From positions 1,240,001-1,304,000 of the forward strand of contig NZ_CP018346.1 in the NCBI RefSeq assembly GCF_001989455.1: a stretch of 64,000 nt of DNA, written 5' to 3'. Positions 55,678-64,000 of the stretch are shown here, piece by piece. Under the pieces are notes generated by a model. It saw nothing but the letters and a program-made list of their open reading frames with translations, ran no database searches and was not told the origin of the DNA. How positions within the stretch are numbered: position 1 is the stretch's first letter; each line of letters begins with the position of its first letter. This DNA comes from Prochlorococcus sp. RS04 (lineage in GTDB: Bacteria > Cyanobacteriota > Cyanobacteriia > PCC-6307 > Cyanobiaceae). Made by a program: the position numbers and the translations under genes.

Positions 55678-55928
55678 TAAACTAAATTTATTTAATTCTT
55701 TGTTTAAAATTTTATTCAAAAAAATTATCTTTTCTAAAATAAATAATAATTTAAGAATAAATATCTAAGTTTTTATATAAGTTATATTTGTTTATTTAAA
55801 AATCTCAAGAACTTATTCATGCTTAAATGTGAAAAATTACAATTTAAAGATAATAATCGTTAATTTAACATTAGAATTGGATGTTATATTATCAAATAAA
55901 TTTTTGCTACAATCCTTTCCATTTTTTC
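55678..55928. other. Gene-free gap before galE
   Basis: The 250-bp gap separates the polymer assembly operon from galE. It is AT-rich and contains no hairpin with a U-tract that I can defend. A promoter for galE is expected but not evident. Confidence 0.4.
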
Positions 55929-56969
55929 ATGAAATCTATTCTAGTTACTGGGGGCGCCGGATTTATAGGAAGTCATACATGTGTCAAACTGCTTCAAGAA
56001 GGTTTTGATGTTTGTATTGCTGATTCTTTAGTAAATAGTTCAGAATTTACCATAACACAAATAAATAAGATTATTAAAAACTTTCATAAAGATAAATACG
56101 GTAAATTATTTTTTAGAAAAGGCGATTTGAGAAATAAAAATTTTGTTCAAGATTTATTTTCTGAATTTAAAAATAAAAAAAATCCTTTTGAATCTGTAAT
56201 ACATTTTGCAGGCCTCAAAGCAGTTGAAGAATCTATCAATAAACCTTTGGATTATTGGAATGTGAATTTAATTTCTACAATTAATCTTTTATCAATAATG
56301 GAACAAAATAATTGCAATACTATCGTCTTTAGTAGCAGTGCGACCATATATGAAACAGCCAAAGATCGTTTATTGAAAGAAAATGATCAAAAGAATCCAA
56401 TAAATCCTTATGGAAATACTAAATTAGCAATTGAAACACTTTTGAATGATTTATTCAATAGCAATCCAGGAAAATGGAAAATAGCAAATCTAAGATATTT
56501 CAATCCAGTTGGAGCTCATGAATCAGGCCTTATAGGAGAAAATCCACTAAATAAGCCATCAAATCTTTTTCCTTTAATTCTAAAAGTTGCAAAAGGAGAA
56601 TATGAACATCTTTCAATTTTTGGAAATGATTGGGAGACTAGAGATGGAACCTGCATAAGAGACTATATACATGTTATGGATTTAGCAGAAGCGCATTTTG
56701 AAGCATTGAATTTTCTTAAAAGAAGTAAACCCCAGATTTTACCTCTGAATATTGGGACAGGAAAAGGTACAACAGTTTTAGAAGTTTTGGAAGCATTTAA
56801 AAAAATAAATAAATGTGAAGTGTTTCATAAAATCAAGAATAGAAGAAAGGGAGATAACTGTTGTGTGGTCGCAGACAATAATTTAGCTAAAGAAACACTA
56901 GGTTGGTATCCAAAAAGAGGTATGTACGAAATATGTTCTGATTTATGGAAATCGGCAAGTTTAGATTAA
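55929..56969 (+). CDS. galE: UDP-glucose 4-epimerase
   Basis: GalE interconverts UDP-glucose and UDP-galactose. From the ATG at 55929 the protein begins MKSILVTGGAGFIGSHT and has 346 residues; the frame extends 48 bp further upstream to a TTG, but that part is not family sequence. VIHFAGLKAVEES, SSSATIYE (active Ser/Thr) and NPYGNTKL (Tyr and Lys) are intact, as is NLRYFNPVGAHESG and the RDGTCIRDYIHVMDLA end. It supplies UDP-Gal, or UDP-GalNAc, for the polymer. Confidence 0.95.
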   Translation: MKSILVTGGAGFIGSHTCVKLLQEGFDVCIADSLVNSSEFTITQINKIIKNFHKDKYGKLFFRKGDLRNKNFVQDLFSEFKNKKNPFESVIHFAGLKAVEESINKPLDYWNVNLISTINLLSIMEQNNCNTIVFSSSATIYETAKDRLLKENDQKNPINPYGNTKLAIETLLNDLFNSNPGKWKIANLRYFNPVGAHESGLIGENPLNKPSNLFPLILKVAKGEYEHLSIFGNDWETRDGTCIRDYIHVMDLAEAHFEALNFLKRSKPQILPLNIGTGKGTTVLEVLEAFKKINKCEVFHKIKNRRKGDNCCVVADNNLAKETLGWYPKRGMYEICSDLWKSASLD

Positions 56970-57136
56970 TAGAATGATAATTATACCTACTTTGTTTTTT
57001 CTCTACTTATCTAAACTTGTATTAGGTTTTTTGCCAAATAGCCAATAATCATACTTATTTATCTTAAAAAAATTTTTAATCATATTATTTAATTTTTAAG
57101 GAAACAATGTAGAATATTCAAACAAACACTTATAAA

Positions 57137-58147
57137 TTGAAAAATATTCTTATAACTGGTGGGGCTGGTTTTATAGGATCTGCTTTAATAATTAAACTAC
57201 TTGAAAATGGTCATAATGTTATTGCTATTGATAATATAAATTCTTATTATGACCAGAAACTCAAAATAGACAGAATTAATCATATTGAAGAAACAAATAT
57301 AAATAGAAAATCTTCTTTTAAATTCTATAAATTATCAATTTCAGATAAATCTGCCTTAACTAATCTTTTTGAATCTAATAATTTTGATACGGTAGTACAT
57401 TTAGCTGCTCAAGCTGGAGTTCGGCACTCCATTGATAATCCTGATGTTTATTTTCACTCAAATCTATTGGGTTTTGGAAATGTTATAGAAGAAATTAGAA
57501 GAAACAACGTTTCTAATTTTATTTTTGCTTCAAGCAGTTCAGTATATGGAGGTAATGAAGATTTGCCATTCAAAGAAAGTCATATTGTAGATACGCCTGT
57601 AAGTCTTTATGCTGCTACAAAAAAATCTAATGAATTAATGGCTTATTCTTATAGTCATTTATACGGTATACCTACTACTGGCTTGAGATTTTTTACAGTT
57701 TATGGTCCTTGGGGAAGACCTGATATGGCACCAATGAAGTTTACAAAAGCAATCCTAGAAGGAAGAAAGATAAAGGTATTTAATTTTGGAAAAATGAAGA
57801 GGGATTTTACATATATCGATGATGTTGTTGAAGGAATTCTAAAATGCTGTTTTAAGCCTGCTACGAGTAATAAAGTTTCTAATAATTTATTCAATTCGGC
57901 GCCCTATAGAATTTTTAATTTAGGAAATGGCCAACCAGTAGAACTTATGGATTTTATTAATATTTTAGAAAATTCTTTAGGGATTAAATCAAAAAAAGAA
58001 TTTATAAAGATGCAACAAGGAGATGTGGTCCAAACATGGGCAAATACATCGAGTCTTAGTGAATGGATAGGATATAGCCCTAAAACATCTATAAAAGATG
58101 GAGTTGATAAGTTTACAAGATGGTATAAAGAGTATTATGGGTTTTAA
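57137..58147 (+). CDS. capI: UDP-glucuronate 4-epimerase
   Basis: This 336-residue SDR begins KNILITGGAGFIGSALI and contains HLAAQAGVRHSIDNP, SSSSVYGGN, LYAATKKSNELMAYSYSHLY and RFFTVYGPWGRPDMA, which are signatures of the CapI/GAE group. It makes UDP-galacturonate from UDP-glucuronate. The start is TTG at 57137, because no ATG precedes the glycine loop. Together with the UDP-glucose dehydrogenase at 61915 it gives a path from UDP-glucose to UDP-GalA. It faces the minus-strand ManC gene. Confidence 0.93.
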   Translation: MKNILITGGAGFIGSALIIKLLENGHNVIAIDNINSYYDQKLKIDRINHIEETNINRKSSFKFYKLSISDKSALTNLFESNNFDTVVHLAAQAGVRHSIDNPDVYFHSNLLGFGNVIEEIRRNNVSNFIFASSSSVYGGNEDLPFKESHIVDTPVSLYAATKKSNELMAYSYSHLYGIPTTGLRFFTVYGPWGRPDMAPMKFTKAILEGRKIKVFNFGKMKRDFTYIDDVVEGILKCCFKPATSNKVSNNLFNSAPYRIFNLGNGQPVELMDFINILENSLGIKSKKEFIKMQQGDVVQTWANTSSLSEWIGYSPKTSIKDGVDKFTRWYKEYYGF

Positions 58148-58182
58148 AAACTCTGTAAATCAAAATTAATTGATTATAAAAA

Positions 58183-59610
58183 CTAACTTCTACCATAACT
58201 GTCCTCAAACCTTACAATATCATCTTCACTAATATAATTTCCGCTTTGAATTTCAATTAATACTAGAGGAATTAAGCCTTTATTACTTAATCTATGCTTT
58301 GCTCCTAATGGTATAAAAGTACTTTCATTCTCATTTAGTTCAAAAGAGTTTTCATTTACTTCTACATAGGCTGTTCCATTTACTACTACCCAATGCTCCG
58401 CCCTATGATGATGCATTTGTAAAGAAAGAGTAGAACCTGGATTTACATTTATTGTTTTAACGAGCCAACTTTCGCTTTCAATCAAAGATGTATAAAATCC
58501 CCAAGGCCTATAAACTTTTTTATTCATTTTTCCTTCTGAGAATTTATTATTTATTAATTGATTAACTATTGTTTTAATCTCCTTTGAATATTTTCTTTCT
58601 GCGGCGAGGATAGCATCACATGTTTCAACTAATATGATGTCTTTTAATCCCAGAGTTACTAATAGTCTACTTTCGCTTCTTAGGTAGGAATCTTGACATT
58701 TGTAATTTACGATATTTCCCTCTACTACATTTCCAGAGGCATCCTTTTTTTTGCTTTCCCATAATGACTCCCAGGAACCAATATCACTCCATCCTGCATC
58801 AAGAGGTATTACTACCCCTTTATCTGTTTTTTCCATGACAGCAATATCAATTGGAATATTCGGGGTTTTTAGAAAAGAATTTTTATCAACTCTTATAAAG
58901 TCAAGATCTTTCTTACTTTCATTCATCGCTTTTTTGCATTGTTCAAGAATTAATGGAGCATATTTCTGGAGTTCATCCATTATTACTTTGGTTTTAAAAA
59001 CAAACATTCCACTATTCCATGTATATCGTTTGCTTTCTATAAGTTTTTTGGCTAAATCCTCATTAGGTTTCTCAATGAATTTTATGATTTTTGAGCCTTT
59101 TATGGCTTCTTTATCAAGATTAGATTCGCTTTCTATATAACCATACCCAACCTCAGGTTTATTAGGTAAGATTCCAAAAGTTACCAAATTATCTTCTTCT
59201 GCGCTTTTAAAGCCTTCTATTAAAACTTTCATGAAAAGTTCAACATCTTTTATTATGTGATCAGCGGATAAAACTAATAATAAAGAATTTTCATCTTCTT
59301 CAATTGCTTTAAAAGTTCCAAGAGAGATTGCAGGTGCAGTATTCCTCCCCTCAGGTTCAAGTATTATTGCCTTGGGATTTACATTTATATTTCTCATTTG
59401 CTCTGCAACTAAAAATCTATGCTCTTCATTACAAATGATAATTGGATCCTGAATATCCTTATGATTTGATATTCTTTCATAAGTTTTTTGCAATAATGTT
59501 TTATCTCCTTCTCCATATAGAGATAAAAATTGTTTTGGATAACTTTGTCTTGATAAAGGCCAAAGTCTTTTACCACTTCCTCCGCATAAAATTAAAGGGT
59601 ATATTTTCAT
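58183..59610 (-). CDS. manC: Mannose-1-phosphate guanylyltransferase / mannose-6-phosphate isomerase
   Basis: This 475-residue bifunctional protein has the GDP-mannose pyrophosphorylase start PLILCGGSGKRLWPLSR with YPKQF, FIEKP and WNSGMFVF, and a C-terminal type II isomerase cupin (RPWGFYTSL, LSLQMHHHRAEHWVVVNG). It makes GDP-mannose from fructose-6-P or mannose-1-P. Length and order are normal. It is the last gene of a three-gene operon with fcl and gmd, which make GDP-L-fucose. Confidence 0.95.
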   Translation of the reverse strand: MKIYPLILCGGSGKRLWPLSRQSYPKQFLSLYGEGDKTLLQKTYERISNHKDIQDPIIICNEEHRFLVAEQMRNINVNPKAIILEPEGRNTAPAISLGTFKAIEEDENSLLLVLSADHIIKDVELFMKVLIEGFKSAEEDNLVTFGILPNKPEVGYGYIESESNLDKEAIKGSKIIKFIEKPNEDLAKKLIESKRYTWNSGMFVFKTKVIMDELQKYAPLILEQCKKAMNESKKDLDFIRVDKNSFLKTPNIPIDIAVMEKTDKGVVIPLDAGWSDIGSWESLWESKKKDASGNVVEGNIVNYKCQDSYLRSESRLLVTLGLKDIILVETCDAILAAERKYSKEIKTIVNQLINNKFSEGKMNKKVYRPWGFYTSLIESESWLVKTINVNPGSTLSLQMHHHRAEHWVVVNGTAYVEVNENSFELNENESTFIPLGAKHRLSNKGLIPLVLIEIQSGNYISEDDIVRFEDSYGRS

Positions 59611-59621
59611 GGTTTTGAAAT

Positions 59622-60599
59622 TTATTTTCTTAATTTATTATTCTTTAACTCTTCTAAAAAACTCTTATAAGATATCTTTAATCCTTGATCTAAATCAGTA
59701 GATGCAGACCATCCTATTTCAGTGAATTTACGGATATCAAGAAGCTTTCTTGGTGTGCCATCTGGCTTATCTTTTTCCCATAAGATTTCTCCTGTGAATC
59801 CACATATATTAGCTATTTTGTAAGCTAGGTCTTTAATGGTAATTTCATTCCCTGATCCTACATTTAAAAAATTTAATTCATTTAATTTTGGTCTCCAATT
59901 TTCTAAAGCATATACGCATGAACTACCAAGATCATCAACAAAAAGGAATTCACGTAGAGGTGATCCGGTGCCCCAGCATTTTACTTGTGATTTTTTTTCT
60001 AAAACTGCCTCATGAAATCGTCTAATCAATCCAGGAATAACGTGACTGTTTTCTTTATGGTAATTATCACCACTTCCATATAAGTTAGTAGGCATCAAGC
60101 ATATTGCATCAAAGTTATATTGTTTTCTTAAAGCATCACATAATTTTATTCCTGTTATTTTTGCTAATGCATACCATTGATTAGTTTGCTCAAGCGAGCC
60201 TGTTAAAAGATCTTCTTCAACCATGGGCTGTTTACAATATTTTGGAAAGATACAACTACTCCCAAGAAATAAAAGCCTTTTAACATTATTTTTCCAAGCA
60301 GCTTCGATGATGTTATTTTGTATTTTCATGTTATCTAACAAGAATTCAGTTGGATAAGAATTATTAGCTATGATACCTCCAACTTTGGCAGCTGCTATAA
60401 CAACAACTTCAGGTTTATTATTATAAAACCATTTGATTACTGATTCATGATTACAAAGATCTAGTTCATCTCTGCGAACAGAAATACTATTTCTATAGTT
60501 GTTTTTAATAAGTGCTCTACAAATTGCACTACCTGCCATGCCATTATGACCTGCAATAAAAAATCTATCTTTTTTATCGATTAATTTTCCCATAATCAA
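59622..60599 (-). CDS. fcl: GDP-L-fucose synthase
   Basis: This 325-residue SDR (also called WcaG) does the last epimerase-reductase step to GDP-L-fucose. FIAGHNGMAGSAICRAL is the nucleotide site; GSSCIFPKYCKQPM and the active-site Tyr in WYALAKITGIKLC are unmistakable. The gap to gmd is 9 bp and to manC 11 bp, so the operon order is gmd-fcl-manC. It gives a substrate for fucosylated surface polymers. Confidence 0.95.
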   Translation of the reverse strand: MIMGKLIDKKDRFFIAGHNGMAGSAICRALIKNNYRNSISVRRDELDLCNHESVIKWFYNNKPEVVVIAAAKVGGIIANNSYPTEFLLDNMKIQNNIIEAAWKNNVKRLLFLGSSCIFPKYCKQPMVEEDLLTGSLEQTNQWYALAKITGIKLCDALRKQYNFDAICLMPTNLYGSGDNYHKENSHVIPGLIRRFHEAVLEKKSQVKCWGTGSPLREFLFVDDLGSSCVYALENWRPKLNELNFLNVGSGNEITIKDLAYKIANICGFTGEILWEKDKPDGTPRKLLDIRKFTEIGWSASTDLDQGLKISYKSFLEELKNNKLRK

Positions 60600-60608
60600 A
60601 TTAAAAAA

Positions 60609-61721
60609 TTAATTTTTATTTTTTTTAGAAAATTCTTTTTCTAAAATTGAATTTTTTAAAGCAATATTTTTATCATTTTCAATCATTTCTTCTATTAATT
60701 TTTCTAATGAAATTTTTGGTTCCCAATTTAGTATTTTTTTTGCTTTACTTGCATCTCCTATTAGAGTTTCAACTTCAGCAGGTCTAAAATAACGTTTATC
60801 AACTTTTATCACTTCTTCTCCTGTATCAGCCCTTATCCCGATCTCGTTTAGACCCTCTCCCTTCCAAATAATTGCTTTATTGGAGCTTGAATTTTTATTC
60901 CAACCTAATTTATTTGCAGCAATCTCAATAAATGTTCTTACAGTTTCTTGCCTGCCAGTAGCAATAACAAAATCCTCAGGTTTTTCTTGTTGTAACATTA
61001 GCCATTGCATTTCTACATAATCTTTAGCATGTCCCCAATCACGTAAAGAATTTAAATTACCCATATAAATACATTTTTCTAATCCTGCATTAATCCTAGC
61101 TAAACCTCTCGTAATTTTTCTAGTGACAAAAGTTTCCCCTCTTCTTGGACTCTCATGATTAAACAATAATCCATTGCAAGCATACATATTGTAAGCCTCT
61201 CTATAATTAACAGTTATCCAATAAGCATATAATTTTGCTACTCCATAAGGACTTCTAGGATAAAATTGTGTTTTTTCAGTTTGCGGCGTTTCTTGAACTA
61301 GTCCAAATAGCTCGCTTGTGCTTGCCTGATATATTCTCGTACGTTCTGTTAATCCCAAAAACCTTACAGCTTCAAGAATTCTTAAAGTACCAAGCGCATC
61401 TGAATTAGCTGTATATTCTGGCGATTCGAAACTAACCGCCACATGACTTTGTGCTCCTAAATTATAAATCTCATCTGGTATTATTTGCCCAATTAGTCTA
61501 ATAATGTTTGTACTATCTGTAAGGTCACCATAATGCAGTATTAATTCACAATTAAAATCATGTGGATCTTGATATAGATGATCTATCCTTCCAGTATTAA
61601 AACTACTAGATCTCCTTTTTAAACCATGGACCTCGTATCCTTTACTAAGTAAAAATTCTGCCAAGTAACTACCATCTTGACCTGTGATACCAGTAATAAG
61701 AGCTTTTTTTGATTTATACAT
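60609..61721 (-). CDS. gmd: GDP-mannose 4,6-dehydratase
   Basis: Gmd converts GDP-mannose to GDP-4-keto-6-deoxymannose. It has [54 protein letters not shown] and [18 protein letters not shown], exactly as in the canonical family. Length 370. It is the first gene of the gmd-fcl-manC operon on the minus strand. A more divergent relative is at 36611. Confidence 0.97.
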   Translation of the reverse strand: MYKSKKALITGITGQDGSYLAEFLLSKGYEVHGLKRRSSSFNTGRIDHLYQDPHDFNCELILHYGDLTDSTNIIRLIGQIIPDEIYNLGAQSHVAVSFESPEYTANSDALGTLRILEAVRFLGLTERTRIYQASTSELFGLVQETPQTEKTQFYPRSPYGVAKLYAYWITVNYREAYNMYACNGLLFNHESPRRGETFVTRKITRGLARINAGLEKCIYMGNLNSLRDWGHAKDYVEMQWLMLQQEKPEDFVIATGRQETVRTFIEIAANKLGWNKNSSSNKAIIWKGEGLNEIGIRADTGEEVIKVDKRYFRPAEVETLIGDASKAKKILNWEPKISLEKLIEEMIENDKNIALKNSILEKEFSKKNKN

Positions 61722-61914
61722 TTTGGTAAAATTCCCCTAAATTTTTTAAGTATAGTTTTCTATATATAATTAAATATTAATATTGAATTATGGCATATTT
61801 TGAATTAATCTTCAAAAATAAAGTTTATTTTGATGATTTTATTAATTTTGTATTAATATAAAGGCTTATAATTTTTTCAGTAGGTTTTCAACATTTGGGA
61901 AATAATATTATTAT

Positions 61915-63354
61915 TTAATCTCCAACACCATCACCAAGTCGCCATAAGCTAAGACCTGCATCCCTAACTTCTTGAATATTAACAATTGACCTTGAATCAA
62001 AGACCCAAGCAGGTGGAACCATTTGTTTTGCTATAACCGTCCAATTAAGATTTTTAAACTCTTCCCATTCAGTAAGAATTATTGTGGCGTAAGCATTTTT
62101 AAAAATTTGATGATTATGAATACTTTTAATATGTTCCCAGCTTCCTGTGTCTTTATTTGAAGAAGTATTTTCATTCACTAAAGATTTTGTTGGATTTATT
62201 TTTAAATCATTTTTTATTTGGGAGGCGGAAACTTTAGGATCATAAATTAAAAGATTTGCTCCTTCATTAAGTAAGTTTTTGCATATATTAATTGCTGCAG
62301 ATTCTCTTGTATCGTTAGTATTAGCTTTAAAAGCAAATCCTAAAATTATTAATTTTTTATTTGCTACAGTCCCAAAAAGTTTTTTTACAATAATTTCTGA
62401 AATTCTTTTTTGATGCCAGTTATTTATTTCAACAACGCTTTCCCAAAAATTAGCCACTTCTGTTAATCCAAAATATTCTGCCAAGTAAACAAGATTTAAG
62501 ATATCTTTTTTAAAACAACTTCCTCCAAATCCTGGCCCAGAATTAAGAAACTTTGATCCTATTCTGCTATCTTTGCCAATAGCTCTTGAAACTTCTCTAA
62601 CATCTGCACCAGTAACTTCACAAATCGCGCTTATGGAGTTTATTGAACTAATTCTTTGAGCCAAAAAAGCATTTGAAGTAAGCTTAGCAAGCTCGCTACT
62701 CCATATATTAGTTAGAAGAATTTTGTCTTCAGGAACCCATTCTTTATAGATTTCTGATAATCCAAGCATTGCTTGTTTATCATCACCTCCAATTAAAACT
62801 CTATCAGGATTTAATAAGTCATTTATTGCAGTTCCTTCAGCGAGAAACTCTGGATTAGATAATACCTTAAAACTTTTTTTTAGTACTCCAGAGTTTTTTT
62901 CAGCAGAATAAAGAATTTTTTGTATTACTTCTGCTGTTCTGACAGGTAAAGTGCTTTTTTCAACTACTATTGTATGACCCTTAGCAAACTTAGCAACTTC
63001 TCTAGCACTTGCTTCTACCCACTTTAAATCACTAGCTTTACCAGCACCAATACCTTTTGTCTTAGTGGGTGTATTTACTGAAATAAAAATCATATCTGCA
63101 TTTTCTACTGATTCTTTTATTCTGGTTGAAAAGATTAAATTTTTGCCCCTTGTTTTTCCTACTATTTCTGCCAGGCCAGGTTCAAAAACTGGTAATTTTG
63201 ATAAATCATCAGAATTCCAAGCATCTATTCTTTCTTTATTAACATCAACTACATTTATACATATATCAGGACACTTAAGAGACATTACAGCCATAGTTGG
63301 CCCCCCAACATATCCTGCTCCAATACAACAGATTTTTTTTATTGGTATATCCAT
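61915..63354 (-). CDS. ugd: UDP-glucose 6-dehydrogenase
   Basis: This 479-residue NAD-dependent enzyme oxidises UDP-glucose to UDP-glucuronate. The start CCIGAGYVGGPTMAVMSLKC, the NTPTKTKG loop, EKSTLPVRTAE, NPEFLAEGTAINDLL, and the catalytic Cys in GPGFGGSCFKKDILNLVY are present. The long form, with the KCP near residue 30 and extended C-terminus, resembles the animal/plant type more than the short bacterial type. It provides UDP-GlcA for CapI and for transferases. Confidence 0.95.
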   Translation of the reverse strand: MDIPIKKICCIGAGYVGGPTMAVMSLKCPDICINVVDVNKERIDAWNSDDLSKLPVFEPGLAEIVGKTRGKNLIFSTRIKESVENADMIFISVNTPTKTKGIGAGKASDLKWVEASAREVAKFAKGHTIVVEKSTLPVRTAEVIQKILYSAEKNSGVLKKSFKVLSNPEFLAEGTAINDLLNPDRVLIGGDDKQAMLGLSEIYKEWVPEDKILLTNIWSSELAKLTSNAFLAQRISSINSISAICEVTGADVREVSRAIGKDSRIGSKFLNSGPGFGGSCFKKDILNLVYLAEYFGLTEVANFWESVVEINNWHQKRISEIIVKKLFGTVANKKLIILGFAFKANTNDTRESAAINICKNLLNEGANLLIYDPKVSASQIKNDLKINPTKSLVNENTSSNKDTGSWEHIKSIHNHQIFKNAYATIILTEWEEFKNLNWTVIAKQMVPPAWVFDSRSIVNIQEVRDAGLSLWRLGDGVGD

Positions 63355-63556
63355 GGCTTTGATATTTTTTTAAATTTATATAAAATAATAAATAATTCTA
63401 TTTGTGTAATTTATTTTTGAAATTAAAAATACTTTTATCATAAAATAGGGATCTTTTTAATTTTGAGTTAAATTTTATAAATTGATTATAATTTACGATC
63501 TTAATTTCAAATTAATTTTTTAGTAAAACTTATGGTAAGTTTTATTCACTATTATA

Positions 63557-64000
63557 TCAAAAACCACCCTTCCCAAAGGGAAGTATTAATACTTTCAATG
63601 TCTTTATGAAAATTTTAATATCTAGAAGAAAGCTGGTATTTTTGGAATAAAAAATATCTAATTCTATTCTTTTTTCATAAGAAAGATTATTCCTCCCACT
63701 TACTTGCCATAATCCTGAGATACCAGGTTTTATTAAAAAAGCTTTTTCAAAGTTATTCCCGTATTTTTTGATTTCACTTTTAACTATTGGTCTGGGCCCA
63801 ATAAAACTCATTTCTCCTTTTAAAACATTAATGATTTGAGGCAATTCGTCTAAACTTGAAAATCTGAGAAATTTACCAATATTTGTAATTCTTGGATCAT
63901 TTTTAATTTTTCTTGTATTTTTAAATTCATTTTTAAAATTTGGATTTTTAATTAATATTTTTTTTAAAAGATATTTTGATTCCGGCTTCATTGTGCGAAA
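63557..64000 (-). CDS. Undecaprenyl-phosphate sugar phosphotransferase (partial, cut at window edge)
   Basis: This is the C-terminal part of a second initiating transferase. The visible 147 residues hold FRTM at the very edge, GKFLRFSSLDELPQIINVLKGE, MSFIGPRP and GISGLWQVSGRNN. The frame is open through base 64000 on the minus strand, and the FRTM motif normally lies in mid-protein, so the start and membrane domain lie outside the window. The match is closer to the WbaP/ExoY type than the transferase at 51147. It may initiate a different polymer. Confidence 0.92.
   Translation of the reverse strand, partial: FRTMKPESKYLLKKILIKNPNFKNEFKNTRKIKNDPRITNIGKFLRFSSLDELPQIINVLKGEMSFIGPRPIVKSEIKKYGNNFEKAFLIKPGISGLWQVSGRNNLSYEKRIELDIFYSKNTSFLLDIKIFIKTLKVLILPFGKGGF

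Noticed and set aside
58150-58185. Aatcaa/ttgatt repeat between capI and manC
   Set aside because: Six A/T-rich base pairs with a short loop are common by chance at this base composition, although a bidirectional terminator is possible.

Overview
The window looks like a chromosomal segment of a high-light-adapted Prochlorococcus or a very close relative. The reasons are the strong AT bias, tight gene packing, frequent TTG and GTG starts, and a run of core genes typical of marine picocyanobacteria: pdhA, an ftn2/ARC6-type division gene, ffh, rpsP, phoH, era, trmD, larB, thiS/thiE, ribF, surE, pheS, nadK, cobL, ribD, ftsH, argF and lexA. The species call is inference from gene content and base composition; no search was run.

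Layout. (1) 1-23830 is core genome: housekeeping genes in small, closely spaced groups, with a few cyanobacteria-restricted proteins of unknown function and two short minus-strand ORFs at 10900-11266. Two points stand out here: trmD and ispF share one uninterrupted reading frame, and lexA has a near-consensus cyanobacterial LexA box upstream. (2) 23946-25942 is a border zone. It holds a secreted or outer-membrane protein with near-identical N-terminal repeats and a GC-rich, triplicated beta-rich domain, followed by tRNA-Ala(GGC). (3) 25943-29931 follows the tRNA and looks like a patchwork of small transferred cassettes: methyltransferases, a likely glycosyltransferase, and two degenerate copies of the 3' end of the tRNA-Ala gene. 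That pattern is expected from repeated integration at a tRNA site. (4) 29932-43473 is an accessory sugar cluster built as two divergent operons. The left one encodes a KdsC-like phosphatase, a GatZ/KbaZ-like aldolase-family protein, a glycosyltransferase, a cupin, and a nucleotidyltransferase-kinase fusion. The right one encodes a NeuB-like synthase fused to a sugar-isomerase-like barrel, a GMD-like dehydratase, a DapA/NanA-like protein with an altered active site, a CMP-sugar synthetase, a PhyH-type oxygenase, an ABC exporter and a GT-B-like transferase. Together they suggest synthesis, CMP activation, transfer and export of an unusual nonulosonic-acid-like sugar. This is the best candidate here for an undescribed system. 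(5) 43678-46429 holds an SdhA/FrdA-type flavoprotein and a second PhyH-type oxygenase. (6) 46789-64000 is a polysaccharide assembly locus. It has glycosyltransferases, a putative polymerase, two initiating sugar-phosphate transferases (the second cut by the window edge), Wza, a Wzz/Wzc-like protein with a decayed kinase domain, and precursor enzymes for UDP-Gal, UDP-GlcA, UDP-GalA and GDP-L-fucose.

Regions 3-6 together resemble the hypervariable cell-surface island known from high-light Prochlorococcus genomes, where envelope sugars influence phage recognition. The downstream locus makes nucleotide sugars and exports a polymer, and the divergent cluster probably supplies a rarer acidic sugar to the same surface.
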